Source: JAOPZW01 sp036379935
GTDB taxonomy: Bacteria; Actinomycetota; Thermoleophilia; Solirubrobacterales; Solirubrobacteraceae
Reading direction: 5' to 3'
Assembly (NCBI GenBank): GCA_036379935.1
Contig: DASVFT010000036.1
Coordinates: 1-64,000 of the forward strand
DNA length: 64,000 nucleotides
This document shows positions 56,644 through 64,000 of the stretch, in pieces; positions within the stretch are counted from its first letter, which is position 1; the number at the start of each line of letters is the position of its first letter. The notes beneath the pieces are model-generated. The model was not told the DNA's origin, did no database searches, and saw only the letters and a program-made list of their open reading frames with translations. The translations under genes and the position numbers were made by a program.

Positions 56644-58458
56644 GTGACCGCCGGCCCCTCGCTGTACCGCCGCCACCGTCCGCGCACGTTCGCCGACGTC
56701 GTGGGCCAGGAGCATGTCGTGCGCACCCTGCGCAACGCCGTGGAGCAGCGCAAGGTCCATCATGCCTACCTGTTCGTGGGCTCGCGGGGCACGGGCAAGA
56801 CGTCGATGGCGAAGATGCTCGCCGCCTGCCTGAACTGCCGAGGGGGCGAGGGAGCGGATGGGCCGACGGTCGAACCCTGCGGGCGCTGCGAATCGTGCGT
56901 GGCGATCGCCAACGCGACGTCGCTCGACGTCATCGAGATGGACGCCGCGTCGAACAACTCCGTCGACGACATCCGCGAGCTTCGAGAGTCGGTCCAGTTC
57001 GCGCCGGTCTCGGGGCGTTCGAAGGTCTACATCCTCGACGAGGCGCACATGCTCTCGCCGCAGGCCTGGAACGCGTTCCTCAAGACGCTCGAGGAGCCGC
57101 CGCCGGACACCATCTTCGTGCTCGCGACGACCGAGGCGCAGAAGGTCCTGCCGACCGTCGTCGACCGCTGTCATCGCTTCGACTTCGCTCGCCCGACCGT
57201 CGACCAGATCGCCACCGTCGTCAGCCGCGTGGCGGCGGCCGAGGGCATCGACATCGGCCCTGATGCCGTCGTGCTGCTGGCCCGCCACGCCACGGGCTCG
57301 TTCCGCGACGCGCTGGGCACGCTCGAGCAGCTCGTCACCTACACGGGCACCACGATCGCGACTGACGACCTGCTGGCGGTCCTCGGCGTGGCCGACGCCG
57401 ACCTGCTCTTCGACGCCTTCGACGCCGTCGCCGCCGGCGACGCGCGAGCGGCGTGGCTGGCGGCGGCGCGGCTGGCCGACACCGGACGCGACGTCGCCCA
57501 GTTCCTCAAGGACCTCGAGGCCCACGCGCGCGACCTGCTCGTGGTGCAGACGCTCGGCGAGGTCCCGGCCGAGCTGCGCCTGACCCCCGACCGCGACGAG
57601 CGCCTGGCCGAACAGGCCCGCCGCGTGCCGCCCCCGAGCATCGTCCGCCTCCTCGACCTCCTGGCCGAGGCCCTGCGCACCGTCAAGGACGGCGCCGACG
57701 CCCGCACCCGCCTGGAGACGGCACTGGTCAAGGCCGCCTCCCCCGACGTCGACCCGACGGCCCGTGCCCTGATGGCCCGCCTCGAGCGGCTCGAAACCGC
57801 GCTGGGGGGCGGCAGCCCCGCGCCGGTCGCGGAGCGACCCGGTGACGCCGAGCGGCCGGCACCCGGGGAGCGCGCGGCTCGCGCCGAGCGGCCGGCAACC
57901 CCGGAGCGCGCCGCTCGCGCCGAGCGGCCGGCAACCGCGGAGCGCGCCGCTCGCGCCGAGCCAGGCACCCCTCCCTCGCCGCCGTCGGCGACGCCAGAGC
58001 CCGAGCATGCGGCCGCGCCGCACTCGGCCGCGACCGCCGTCGCCGTCGCCGAAGCGCCGCCCCAGCCCGAGCTGACCTTGGACGCCGTCCGCGCCCTCTG
58101 GCCGGCGGTGCTCGAGGCCCTGCGCGCCGACAACGGGATGCTCGCGGCGTGCCTCGGCGACGCGCATCCGGTGGAGCTTCGCGGCAACGAGGTCGTCGTC
58201 GCGTTCGGTGAGCACGACACCTTCAACCGCCGCATGGCCGATGGGCGCGAGCATCGCGCCGCCATCGACGCGGCGCTGCACGACCTCGCCGGGCGCGACC
58301 TCCGCGTCGCCTTCGAGCTGCGCGACGTCGCCGAGCTTCCGGTGGAGACCGAGACCAAGCCCGCCTCCGAAGACGAGCTCGTGGCACGCTTCAAGGCCGA
58401 GTTCGACGCCGAGGAGATCGTCCCCGACGACGATCAGCAAACCGACGAGGAACCGTGA
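56644..58458 (+). CDS. dnaX: DNA polymerase III subunit gamma/tau
   Basis: A 604-residue clamp-loader ATPase: Walker A GSRGTGKT (46-53), the zinc module with Cys65, Cys79, Cys82 and Cys85, Walker B ILDEAHML, and sensor motifs in LATTEAQKVLPTVVDRC. Domains III and a variable Pro/Ala/Arg linker follow, the linker built from a 12-residue repeat, then a C-terminal domain. Translation starts at GTG 56644; the open frame further upstream runs through a non-coding region and the SRP gene and is not part of the protein. The stop overlaps ybaB. Confidence 0.95.
   Translation: MTAGPSLYRRHRPRTFADVVGQEHVVRTLRNAVEQRKVHHAYLFVGSRGTGKTSMAKMLAACLNCRGGEGADGPTVEPCGRCESCVAIANATSLDVIEMDAASNNSVDDIRELRESVQFAPVSGRSKVYILDEAHMLSPQAWNAFLKTLEEPPPDTIFVLATTEAQKVLPTVVDRCHRFDFARPTVDQIATVVSRVAAAEGIDIGPDAVVLLARHATGSFRDALGTLEQLVTYTGTTIATDDLLAVLGVADADLLFDAFDAVAAGDARAAWLAAARLADTGRDVAQFLKDLEAHARDLLVVQTLGEVPAELRLTPDRDERLAEQARRVPPPSIVRLLDLLAEALRTVKDGADARTRLETALVKAASPDVDPTARALMARLERLETALGGGSPAPVAERPGDAERPAPGERAARAERPATPERAARAERPATAERAARAEPGTPPSPPSATPEPEHAAAPHSAATAVAVAEAPPQPELTLDAVRALWPAVLEALRADNGMLAACLGDAHPVELRGNEVVVAFGEHDTFNRRMADGREHRAAIDAALHDLAGRDLRVAFELRDVAELPVETETKPASEDELVARFKAEFDAEEIVPDDDQQTDEEP
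57868..57960 (+). repeat. Tandem 36-bp repeats in the dnaX linker
   Basis: Two full units (57868-57903, 57904-57939) and a partial third (57940-57960), encoding ERAARAERPATP-like steps. In-frame, so copy number can change linker length without harm to the reading frame. Confidence 0.85.
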
Positions 58459-58790
58459 TGCCGCAGCCGCCCAACATGCAGCAGATGCTCAAGCAGGTCC
58501 AGAAGATGCAGCAGGACATGATGGCCGCCCAGGAGCAGCTCAAGCACGAGGAGGTCGAGGCCTCCGCCGGCGGCGGGATGGTCACCGTCAAGGTCTCCGG
58601 CGACCTCGTGGTGAAGTCGATCGTCATCGCTCCCGAGGGGATCGACCCCGACGACCCCGAGCTGCTGCAGGACATGGTGCTGGCCGCCACCAACGAGGCG
58701 CTGCGCGCCGCCCAGGAGCTGCAGCAGTCCAAGCTCGGAGGCCTCACGGGCGGGATGGACCTGGGCTCGCTGGGCCTCCCCGGGTTCTAG
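58458..58790 (+). CDS. ybaB: YbaB/EbfC nucleoid-associated protein
   Basis: A 110-residue DNA-binding protein with the Met/Gln-rich N-terminal helix (MQQMLKQVQKMQQDMMAAQEQL), the central strand block VEASAGGGMVTVKVSGDLVVKSI and a C-terminal helix with Gly-rich tail. It sits in its conserved place between dnaX and recR. The ATG at 58458 is used within GTGATG; a GTG three bases earlier is the alternative. Confidence 0.95.
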   Translation: MPQPPNMQQMLKQVQKMQQDMMAAQEQLKHEEVEASAGGGMVTVKVSGDLVVKSIVIAPEGIDPDDPELLQDMVLAATNEALRAAQELQQSKLGGLTGGMDLGSLGLPGF

Positions 58791-59390
58791 TTGTACCCGC
58801 CGTCCGTCCAGCGCCTCATCACCGAGCTGGGGAAGCTGCCCGGCGTCGGGCAGCGCACCGCGCAGCGACTCGCCTTCCACATCATGCGCGTGGACGCCGA
58901 CGACGCCAACGCGCTGGCCGACGCCGTCCGCGAGGTGAAGGAGCGCATCGGGCTCTGCGAGGTCTGCTTCAACCTCGCCGACGAGGCGCGCTGCCGCATC
59001 TGCCAGGACGAGCGCCGCGACGCCGGCCTCATCTGCGTCGTCGAGGAGCCCGGCGACGTCATCCCCATGGAGCGCACGCACGAGTACCGCGGGCGCTATC
59101 ACGTCCTCGGCGGGGCGCTGTCGCCGATCGAGGGCATCGATCCCGAGGACCTGAAGATCGCCGAGCTCTACGCGCGGGTCACCGCCGGCGGGATTCGCGA
59201 GGTCGTGCTGGCCACCAACCCGACGACCACGGGCGAGGCCACCGCGCTGCACATCGCCGCCGCCCTGCGCGAGCGCGCCCCCGACGTCGCGGTGACGCGC
59301 CTGGCCTCAGGCCTCCCGGTCGGCGCCGACCTCGAGTACGCCGACGAGGTCACGCTCGGCAAGGCCCTCGCCGGTCGGCGAGCGCTCTAG
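58791..59390 (+). CDS. recR: Recombination protein RecR
   Basis: A 199-residue protein with a helix-hairpin-helix (LGKLPGVGQRTAQRLAFHI), the zinc finger CEVCFNLADEARCRIC (about 56-71), and the Toprim domain ICVVEEPGDVIPMERT..YHVLGGALSPIEGI. It acts with RecF/RecO in gap repair. TTG start directly after the ybaB stop, as is common in actinobacterial recR operons. Confidence 0.95.
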   Translation: MYPPSVQRLITELGKLPGVGQRTAQRLAFHIMRVDADDANALADAVREVKERIGLCEVCFNLADEARCRICQDERRDAGLICVVEEPGDVIPMERTHEYRGRYHVLGGALSPIEGIDPEDLKIAELYARVTAGGIREVVLATNPTTTGEATALHIAAALRERAPDVAVTRLASGLPVGADLEYADEVTLGKALAGRRAL

Positions 59391-59413
59391 GGGCTACGCT
59401 CCGCCGCGCTCGG

Positions 59414-59727
59414 GTCCGCGGCAGCGGGCTCGCGCTCTCCGCGCGGCCTCAGGGGTCGCGATGGGCAATGAGGGAGGGGAGGGAGGGCGGGGAGTTGGTG
59501 CAGAGCGTGGGTGTTTCGCAACGCGTTGGCGGGCCGATGGCCGAACTGCGTCGGATAAGCGTCGGTTTCCGGGGCTAAACCGGCGCAGTTCGCGAACGGC
59601 GCCCGTCAGCCACCGACGCCGGAGGAAACACGCGCGCCCGCACCACCGCAACCCGCACGGCTCCCCTCCCTCATTGCCCATCGCGACCAGCAACGCAGAG
59701 CAGGACCGCAAGCCCGCTGGCGCGGAC
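59414..59727. repeat. Giant imperfect palindrome filling the recR-ggt gap
   Basis: Nested inverted repeats share one centre near 59570: outer arms 59414-59430 with 59711-59727 (16 of 17 bp), perfect 28-bp arms 59454-59481 with 59661-59688, and inner arms 59542-59550 with 59584-59592 and 59564-59568 with 59577-59581. Open frames on each strand within it have the same MGNEGGE start and SLPIAT core, as expected from symmetry, and are not thought to be genes. Could be a fold-back mobile element remnant, a structured RNA or a bidirectional terminator. No target-site duplication seen. Confidence 0.85.
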
Positions 59728-59783
59728 GCAAGCGCAGCGCACGGCGCCCGGCGGCGGCTCAGCTAGACCGCTGACGCCGCTGC

Positions 59784-61616
59784 TCAGCGCTGCGCCGCCG
59801 ACCCGTGCCGGCCCCACCCACGACCCCGCCCCTCATGCCGGTCCCCATCGCGCAGTGCCATGGCGCTCCCGCCGCCGCGGCGCACCGGCTCGGCCGCCGC
59901 GATCACGGCGCCCCTGCCGAGGAACTCGATCGCGGTGGCCGCGCCGATCTCCGAGCCGGTCCCGGCGTTGACCACGAACTTCTGTCCGCGGGCCTGTAGC
60001 GCCGCGGCCTCCGGCGTGCCCAGGAAGGCCGCCTCGGTCTGCGTCGTCGCGGTATTGCGCTGGCTGAGCCGCGGCGCCGCGATCGCCTCCGGCAGCGTCA
60101 TCCCGAAGTCGAGGCGGTTCAGCAGCACCTGCGCGACGGTGGTGATGATCGACGCCCCGCCCGGCGATCCGAGCGCGAGGAACGGCCTGCCGTCGCGCAG
60201 GACGATCGTCGGCGCGATCGACGAGCGCGGGCGCTTGCCGGGTGCCACCGAGTTCGCGCCGCTGGTCGCGCCGGTCGCCGCGTCGAGGTTGAAGTCGGTC
60301 AGCTCGTTGTTGAGGAGGAAGCCGTAGCCCGGCACCACCATGCCGTTGCCGCCGGTCTGCTCGATGGTGAACGTGTAGTCGACGACGTTGCCCCAGCGGT
60401 CACTGACGGTGAGGTTCGTCGTCGAGCCCAGCCGGGCCGCCGATGCGCTGCCGTCGGCCACGGGCTTGGGATCGTCGCTGGGGTCGCCCGGCGCGACCGG
60501 ACTGGTCGCGGCCGTCTCGGTGATCTTCGCCCGGCGCTCGGCCGCGAAGGAGTCCGAGAGCAGGCCGGCGAGCGGCACGCTGACGAAGCCGGGGTCCGCG
60601 ACGAACGCGCCGCGGTCGGCGTACGCGTAGCGCGAGGCCTCGATGAAGTAGTGCAGCGCCTGCTCGCGGGGCAGCGCGCCGTAGTTCGGATAGCCCTCGA
60701 GGATGTTCAGGATCTCGGCCACGGTCGAGCCGCCGCTCGACGGCGGCGCCATGCCGTAGACGTCGAGGCCGCGGTAGCCGATGTGCGTCGGGTCGCGGTC
60801 CAGCGCGCGGTAGCCCGCGAGGTCGCTCAGTTCCATGACGCCCGGGCGCACCGAGCGCGTCGACCCGGCCCGCAGCGGCGGGTGCTGCACGGTGTCGACG
60901 ATGGCCTGGGCCAGCGGCCCCGAGTAGAAGGCGTCGGGCCCGTCGTGCGCGATGAGCTCGTAGGTCTTCGCCAGATCGGGGTTGCGGATGACCGTGCCGA
61001 CGTCGCGGGGCGTCCCGTCGGGATCGAGGTAGAGCGCCGCGGTGGCCGGGAAGTCGGCGAAGATCGCCTTGGCCTCGTCGGTCTGGTTGAAGAAGGTCTG
61101 GTCGACGGTGAACCCCCGCAGCGCGGCGGCGATCCCGGGGCGCAGCGCGCGGCGCAGCGACCAGGTCCCGAACTCGTCCAGCGCCTTCTCCCAGGCCCGC
61201 AACGTCCCCGGCACGCCGACGCTCATCCCGCTCACGCGCTGAGCCTCGAATGGCGTGAGGCCCTCGAAGGCGTCGGACCGCATCTTGGCCGGCGCGGTCT
61301 CGCGCGAGTCGATGGTGTGCACCGTGCCGTCGCGCGCCGAGTAGATCGTCATGAACCCGCCGCCGCCGAGGCCGCACGAGTACGGCTCGACCACGCCGAG
61401 GACGGTGGCCGCCGCGACGGCCGCGTCGACGGCGTTCCCGCCGCGGCGCAGAGCGGCGATGGCCGCCTGGGTCCCCTGCACGTCGACGCTCGCCGCGGCG
61501 CCGCCACGCCCGATGGCGGTGGGCTCCTTGGCGGGAGCGATGGGCGGGTGGTGGGCGAGGGCTGCGGGTGCGGCGACGAGCGTGGCGGCCAGAAGCGTGA
61601 GGAGCAAGCGGCGCAT
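59784..61616 (-). CDS. ggt: Gamma-glutamyltransferase (secreted)
   Basis: A 610-residue exported enzyme with signal peptide RRLLLTLLAATLVAAPAALAHH. It is an Ntn hydrolase made as a precursor that self-cleaves before the catalytic Thr in GSTTNLTVSDRWGN; the substrate loops EPYSCGLGGGGFM, LNNELTDF and GSPGGASIITTV are present. It transfers or hydrolyses gamma-glutamyl groups from glutathione-like compounds. The position after TT, often His, is Asn here. It has a C-terminal Arg/Gly-rich tail. The start is 52 bp from the divergent aspartokinase. Confidence 0.92.
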   Translation of the reverse strand: MRRLLLTLLAATLVAAPAALAHHPPIAPAKEPTAIGRGGAAASVDVQGTQAAIAALRRGGNAVDAAVAAATVLGVVEPYSCGLGGGGFMTIYSARDGTVHTIDSRETAPAKMRSDAFEGLTPFEAQRVSGMSVGVPGTLRAWEKALDEFGTWSLRRALRPGIAAALRGFTVDQTFFNQTDEAKAIFADFPATAALYLDPDGTPRDVGTVIRNPDLAKTYELIAHDGPDAFYSGPLAQAIVDTVQHPPLRAGSTRSVRPGVMELSDLAGYRALDRDPTHIGYRGLDVYGMAPPSSGGSTVAEILNILEGYPNYGALPREQALHYFIEASRYAYADRGAFVADPGFVSVPLAGLLSDSFAAERRAKITETAATSPVAPGDPSDDPKPVADGSASAARLGSTTNLTVSDRWGNVVDYTFTIEQTGGNGMVVPGYGFLLNNELTDFNLDAATGATSGANSVAPGKRPRSSIAPTIVLRDGRPFLALGSPGGASIITTVAQVLLNRLDFGMTLPEAIAAPRLSQRNTATTQTEAAFLGTPEAAALQARGQKFVVNAGTGSEIGAATAIEFLGRGAVIAAAEPVRRGGGSAMALRDGDRHEGRGRGWGRHGSAAQR

Positions 61617-61668
61617 GCCGGTTCCGTACCCCGGCGCGGAGCGGCTGACGCCTATCCTTGCGCCTCGC

Positions 61669-62937
61669 ATGGAGAACGGGACGGTGGTCATGAAGTTCGG
61701 CGGCACCTCGGTCGCCGACGCCGAGCGGCTCAAGCGCGCCGCGCAGCGCATCGTGGCCAAGCGCGAGGCCGGGCACCGCGTCGTCGCGGTCCTCAGCGCG
61801 CGCGGCAAGGAGACCGATCGCCTCATCGCCGAGGCCCACGAGGTCTCGCCCCAGCCCGACCCGCGCGAGATGGACATGCTGCTCTCCACCGGCGAGCGCG
61901 TGTCGTGCGCCCTGTGCGCGATGGCCATCAACGACCTCGGCCACCGCGCGATCTCGCTGACCGGCTCGCAGGCGGGCATCGTCACGGACACCTCCCACAC
62001 GAAGGCGCGCATCCTCAGCGTGCGCGCCGAGCGCATCTTCAGCGCGCTCGACGAGGACTCGATCGTCCTCGTGGCGGGCTTCCAGGGCGTGAGCACGGCG
62101 CGCGACGTCACCACCCTGGGGCGCGGCGGCTCGGACACGACCGCGGTCGCGCTGGCCGCCGCGGTGGGCGCCGACGTGTGCGAGATCTACACCGACGTCC
62201 CCGGCGTGTTCTCGGCCGACCCGCGCATCGTGCCCTCCGCGCGCAAGCTCCCCGTCGTCTCCTTCGAGGAGATGCTCGAGATGGCGGCCTCCGGCGCCGG
62301 CGTGCTGCAGCTGCGCTCGGTCGAGTACGCGCGCAACCACGGCGTGCGCATCCACTGCCGATCGAGCTTCGACGACGCGCCCGGTACCGTTGTCCTGTCC
62401 GAAGAGGAAACCGTGGAGCAGCCCCTCATCACCGCCGTCACCCACTCGCTCGGCGAGGCACGCGTCACGCTCATGGGCGTGCCCGACACGCCGGGCATCG
62501 CCGGGCGCGTCACCACCGCGCTGGCCGAGGCCAACGTGAACATCGACATGATCGTCCAGGGCGAGCCCGAGACCGAGGGCCTGCGGGCCGACATGTCGTT
62601 CACCGTCCCGCGCGACGACGTGCGCCTGGCGCGCGCGGCGCTCGAGCCGATCGCCTCCGAGCTCGGCATGACCGTCGCGACCGACGAGAGCATGGGGAAG
62701 GTCTCCATCGTCGGGGCGGGAATGAAGACGCACCCCGGCGTGGCAGCCAAGGTCTTCACGACGCTCGGCGAGCACGGCATCAACATCCAGATGATCTCCA
62801 CCTCACCGATCCGCATCTCGTGCGTCGTCCCGGGCGATCGAGTGCCGGACGCGGTGAAGGCCCTGCACGGCGCCTTCGAGCTCTCGGGGGAGGGAGCCAT
62901 CCGTCCCGAGCAGCCGTTCGGGGAGTTCGCGTCGTGA
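61669..62937 (+). CDS. Aspartokinase
   Basis: A 422-residue kinase of the lysine/threonine/methionine pathway. Motifs: VVMKFGGTSVADAERLK, STGERVSCALCAMA, GFQGVSTARDVTTLGRGGSDTTAVALAAA, YTDVPGVFSADPRIV, then two ACT domains (about 265-415; LMGVPDTPGIAGRV and VSIVGAGMKTHPGVAAKVF) that bind feedback inhibitors. TATCCT at 61653-61658 may be a -10 box, giving a leader of only a few bases before ATG 61669. Its stop overlaps the next gene by 4 bp. Confidence 0.95.
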   Translation: MENGTVVMKFGGTSVADAERLKRAAQRIVAKREAGHRVVAVLSARGKETDRLIAEAHEVSPQPDPREMDMLLSTGERVSCALCAMAINDLGHRAISLTGSQAGIVTDTSHTKARILSVRAERIFSALDEDSIVLVAGFQGVSTARDVTTLGRGGSDTTAVALAAAVGADVCEIYTDVPGVFSADPRIVPSARKLPVVSFEEMLEMAASGAGVLQLRSVEYARNHGVRIHCRSSFDDAPGTVVLSEEETVEQPLITAVTHSLGEARVTLMGVPDTPGIAGRVTTALAEANVNIDMIVQGEPETEGLRADMSFTVPRDDVRLARAALEPIASELGMTVATDESMGKVSIVGAGMKTHPGVAAKVFTTLGEHGINIQMISTSPIRISCVVPGDRVPDAVKALHGAFELSGEGAIRPEQPFGEFAS

Positions 62938-63962
62938 GGCTCGCGGTCGTGGGCGCGACCGGCGCCGTCGGGACGATCATGCTCGGCCTGCTCGAGCGTC
63001 GGGCCTTTCCGGCCGACGAGATCGTGCCCTTCGCCTCCGAGCGCTCCGCGGGCAAGCGCATCGGCGAGATGGTCGTCCAGCCGCTGCGCGATGACACCAT
63101 CGCCGGCTTCGACGTGGCGCTGTTCAGCGCGGGCGCCACCACGTCGCGCGAGTGGGCGCCCCGCTTCGCGGCCGCGGGCGCGCTCGTGGTCGACAACTCG
63201 TCGGCCTGGCGGATGGATCCCGACGTGCCACTCGTGGTCTGCGAGGTCAACGCCGGCGCGCTGACGCACATCGGCAAGGGCATCGTCGCCAATCCGAACT
63301 GCACGACGATGGCGGTGATGCTCCCGGCCAAGGCGCTGCACGACGCCTTCGGACTGATCGCCATGGTCTGCACCTCCTTCCAGGCCGCCGGGGGCGCCGG
63401 CCAGAAGGGCATGGACGAGCTCGCCGCGCAGGTCGACCCCATCCGCGGGCACGACCTCGTCAACGACGGCGCGACCGCCGCGGCCGCCGTCGAGCCGAGC
63501 GTCCACGCCAAGGCATTGGCCTTCAACGTCGTGCCGTGGCTGGGCAAGGAGGTCGAGGGCGGCTACAGCGACGAGGAGATGAAGCTCATCAACGAGTCGC
63601 GCAAGATCCTCGACATCCCTGCCCTCGAGGTGGCGCCGACCTGCGTGCGCGTGCCGGTGATGGTCGGGCACGCCATCGAGGTGCGCGCGACCTTCGCGCG
63701 GCGCGTCGGGGTCGACGCGGCGCTCGAGGCGATGCGCGCGTTCCCCAACCTCGAGCTCGACGACATCCCCACGCCGCTGGAGTGGGCCGGCCGCGACGAG
63801 GTCGCCGTCGGGCGCGTGCGCGCCGATCTCTTCGACGACCACAGCCTCAACTTCTTCGTCGTGGGAGACAACCTGCTCAAGGGCGCGGCGCTCAACACGG
63901 TGCAGATCGCCGAGCTCCTGTGCGAGCGCGGACTCGTCGGGGCCGAGGTCACAGCTCGGTAA
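62934..63962 (+). CDS. asd: Aspartate-semialdehyde dehydrogenase
   Basis: A 342-residue NADPH enzyme reducing aspartyl phosphate. Motifs: VRLAVVGATGAVGTIML, the nucleophile Cys in ANPNCTTMAVMLPAK, SFQAAGGAGQKGMDEL, the catalytic His in RVPVMVGHAIEV, and the C-terminal NFFVVGDNLLKGAALNTVQI. GTG start inside the aspartokinase stop (GTGA), the usual ask-asd coupling. The last 38 bp of the window hold no feature. Confidence 0.96.
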   Translation: MRLAVVGATGAVGTIMLGLLERRAFPADEIVPFASERSAGKRIGEMVVQPLRDDTIAGFDVALFSAGATTSREWAPRFAAAGALVVDNSSAWRMDPDVPLVVCEVNAGALTHIGKGIVANPNCTTMAVMLPAKALHDAFGLIAMVCTSFQAAGGAGQKGMDELAAQVDPIRGHDLVNDGATAAAAVEPSVHAKALAFNVVPWLGKEVEGGYSDEEMKLINESRKILDIPALEVAPTCVRVPVMVGHAIEVRATFARRVGVDAALEAMRAFPNLELDDIPTPLEWAGRDEVAVGRVRADLFDDHSLNFFVVGDNLLKGAALNTVQIAELLCERGLVGAEVTAR

Positions 63963-64000
63963 CCGCCCCGAGCCGGAGGAGGACGTGGACGGCTAGGCGC

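Noticed and set aside
59461..59766. Two opposing open frames in the recR-ggt gap
   Set aside because: Their similarity follows from the palindrome itself; composition is Arg-rich and no ribosome site is seen.
1..64000. CRISPR arrays, prophage, transposase or integrase genes
   Set aside because: No regularly spaced repeats and no protein with transposase, integrase or phage motifs were seen on either strand.

Overview
This is very GC-rich DNA with tightly packed genes, GTG and TTG starts, many 1-4 nt gene overlaps and at least one candidate leaderless start. It looks like a chromosome segment of a high-GC, actinobacterial-type soil bacterium. A large Bacillus-type SRP RNA with an Alu domain (54.9 kb), beside dnaX-ybaB-recR and ask-asd, fits a deep-branching class such as Thermoleophilia (Conexibacter/Solirubrobacter-like) better than Streptomyces or Mycobacterium. 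That placement is inference, because no 16S gene is present.

Region A (1-23 kb) looks like a low-oxygen or energy-stress island. It holds three universal stress proteins (690, 7865, 19945), a P1B metal ATPase, a membrane-anchored cupredoxin, phosphoketolase plus acetate kinase, three paralogous flavoprotein dehydrogenases, a LysR regulator opposite a nitrite-reductase-like multicopper oxidase with a fused cupredoxin domain, a MacB-like ABC pair, and a GAF-GAF histidine kinase with a convergent NarL/DosR-type response regulator. The kinase carries the His/Tyr pair that marks the heme pocket of mycobacterial DosS. A palindrome TGCGG-N5-CCGCA lies about 90 bp upstream of several of these genes, so they may form one DosRS-like regulon.

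Region B (23.5-32.6 kb) is a ten-gene minus-strand operon: ABC importer, Rieske dioxygenase alpha and beta, a small protein, cis-dihydrodiol dehydrogenase, ferredoxin reductase, [3Fe-4S] ferredoxin and a class II aldolase-type decarboxylase. This is the enzyme set of the Gram-positive phthalate 3,4-dioxygenase (Pht/Pad) pathway. A LysR gene sits at its 3' end, and a GGCTATAG motif is shared between the LysR promoter and the divergent promoter region at 32.4 kb.

Region C (32.6-47.9 kb) combines a second ABC importer, a bicupin, an orphan EutA-type reactivase, a family 1 solute-binding lipoprotein, an FCD GntR regulator, a second bicupin, a beta-hydroxyacid dehydrogenase, a benzoylformate-decarboxylase-like ThDP enzyme, a single-domain cupin, an Fbp-type double permease, a dienelactone hydrolase and a methyltransferase. 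Exact and degenerate FadR-type sites (ATGGTTAGTCCAT and relatives) lie in its promoters. I do not recognise this as a described pathway; it is the best candidate here for an undescribed catabolic system.

Region D (47.9-51.1 kb) encodes an ECF-type cobalt/nickel importer (CbiM, CbiQ, CbiO) whose ATPase is fused in frame to a complete Fur-family repressor. Its promoter carries a Nur-box-like site and a Fur-type palindrome. An importer whose ATPase carries its own repressor is the most striking architecture in the window.

Region E (51-64 kb) is mostly core: MFS exporter, GNAT, GAF/SpoIIE phosphatase, SRP RNA, a polytopic membrane protein, dnaX-ybaB-recR, gamma-glutamyltransferase, aspartokinase and aspartate-semialdehyde dehydrogenase. 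The recR-ggt gap is almost entirely a giant imperfect palindrome of about 310 bp.
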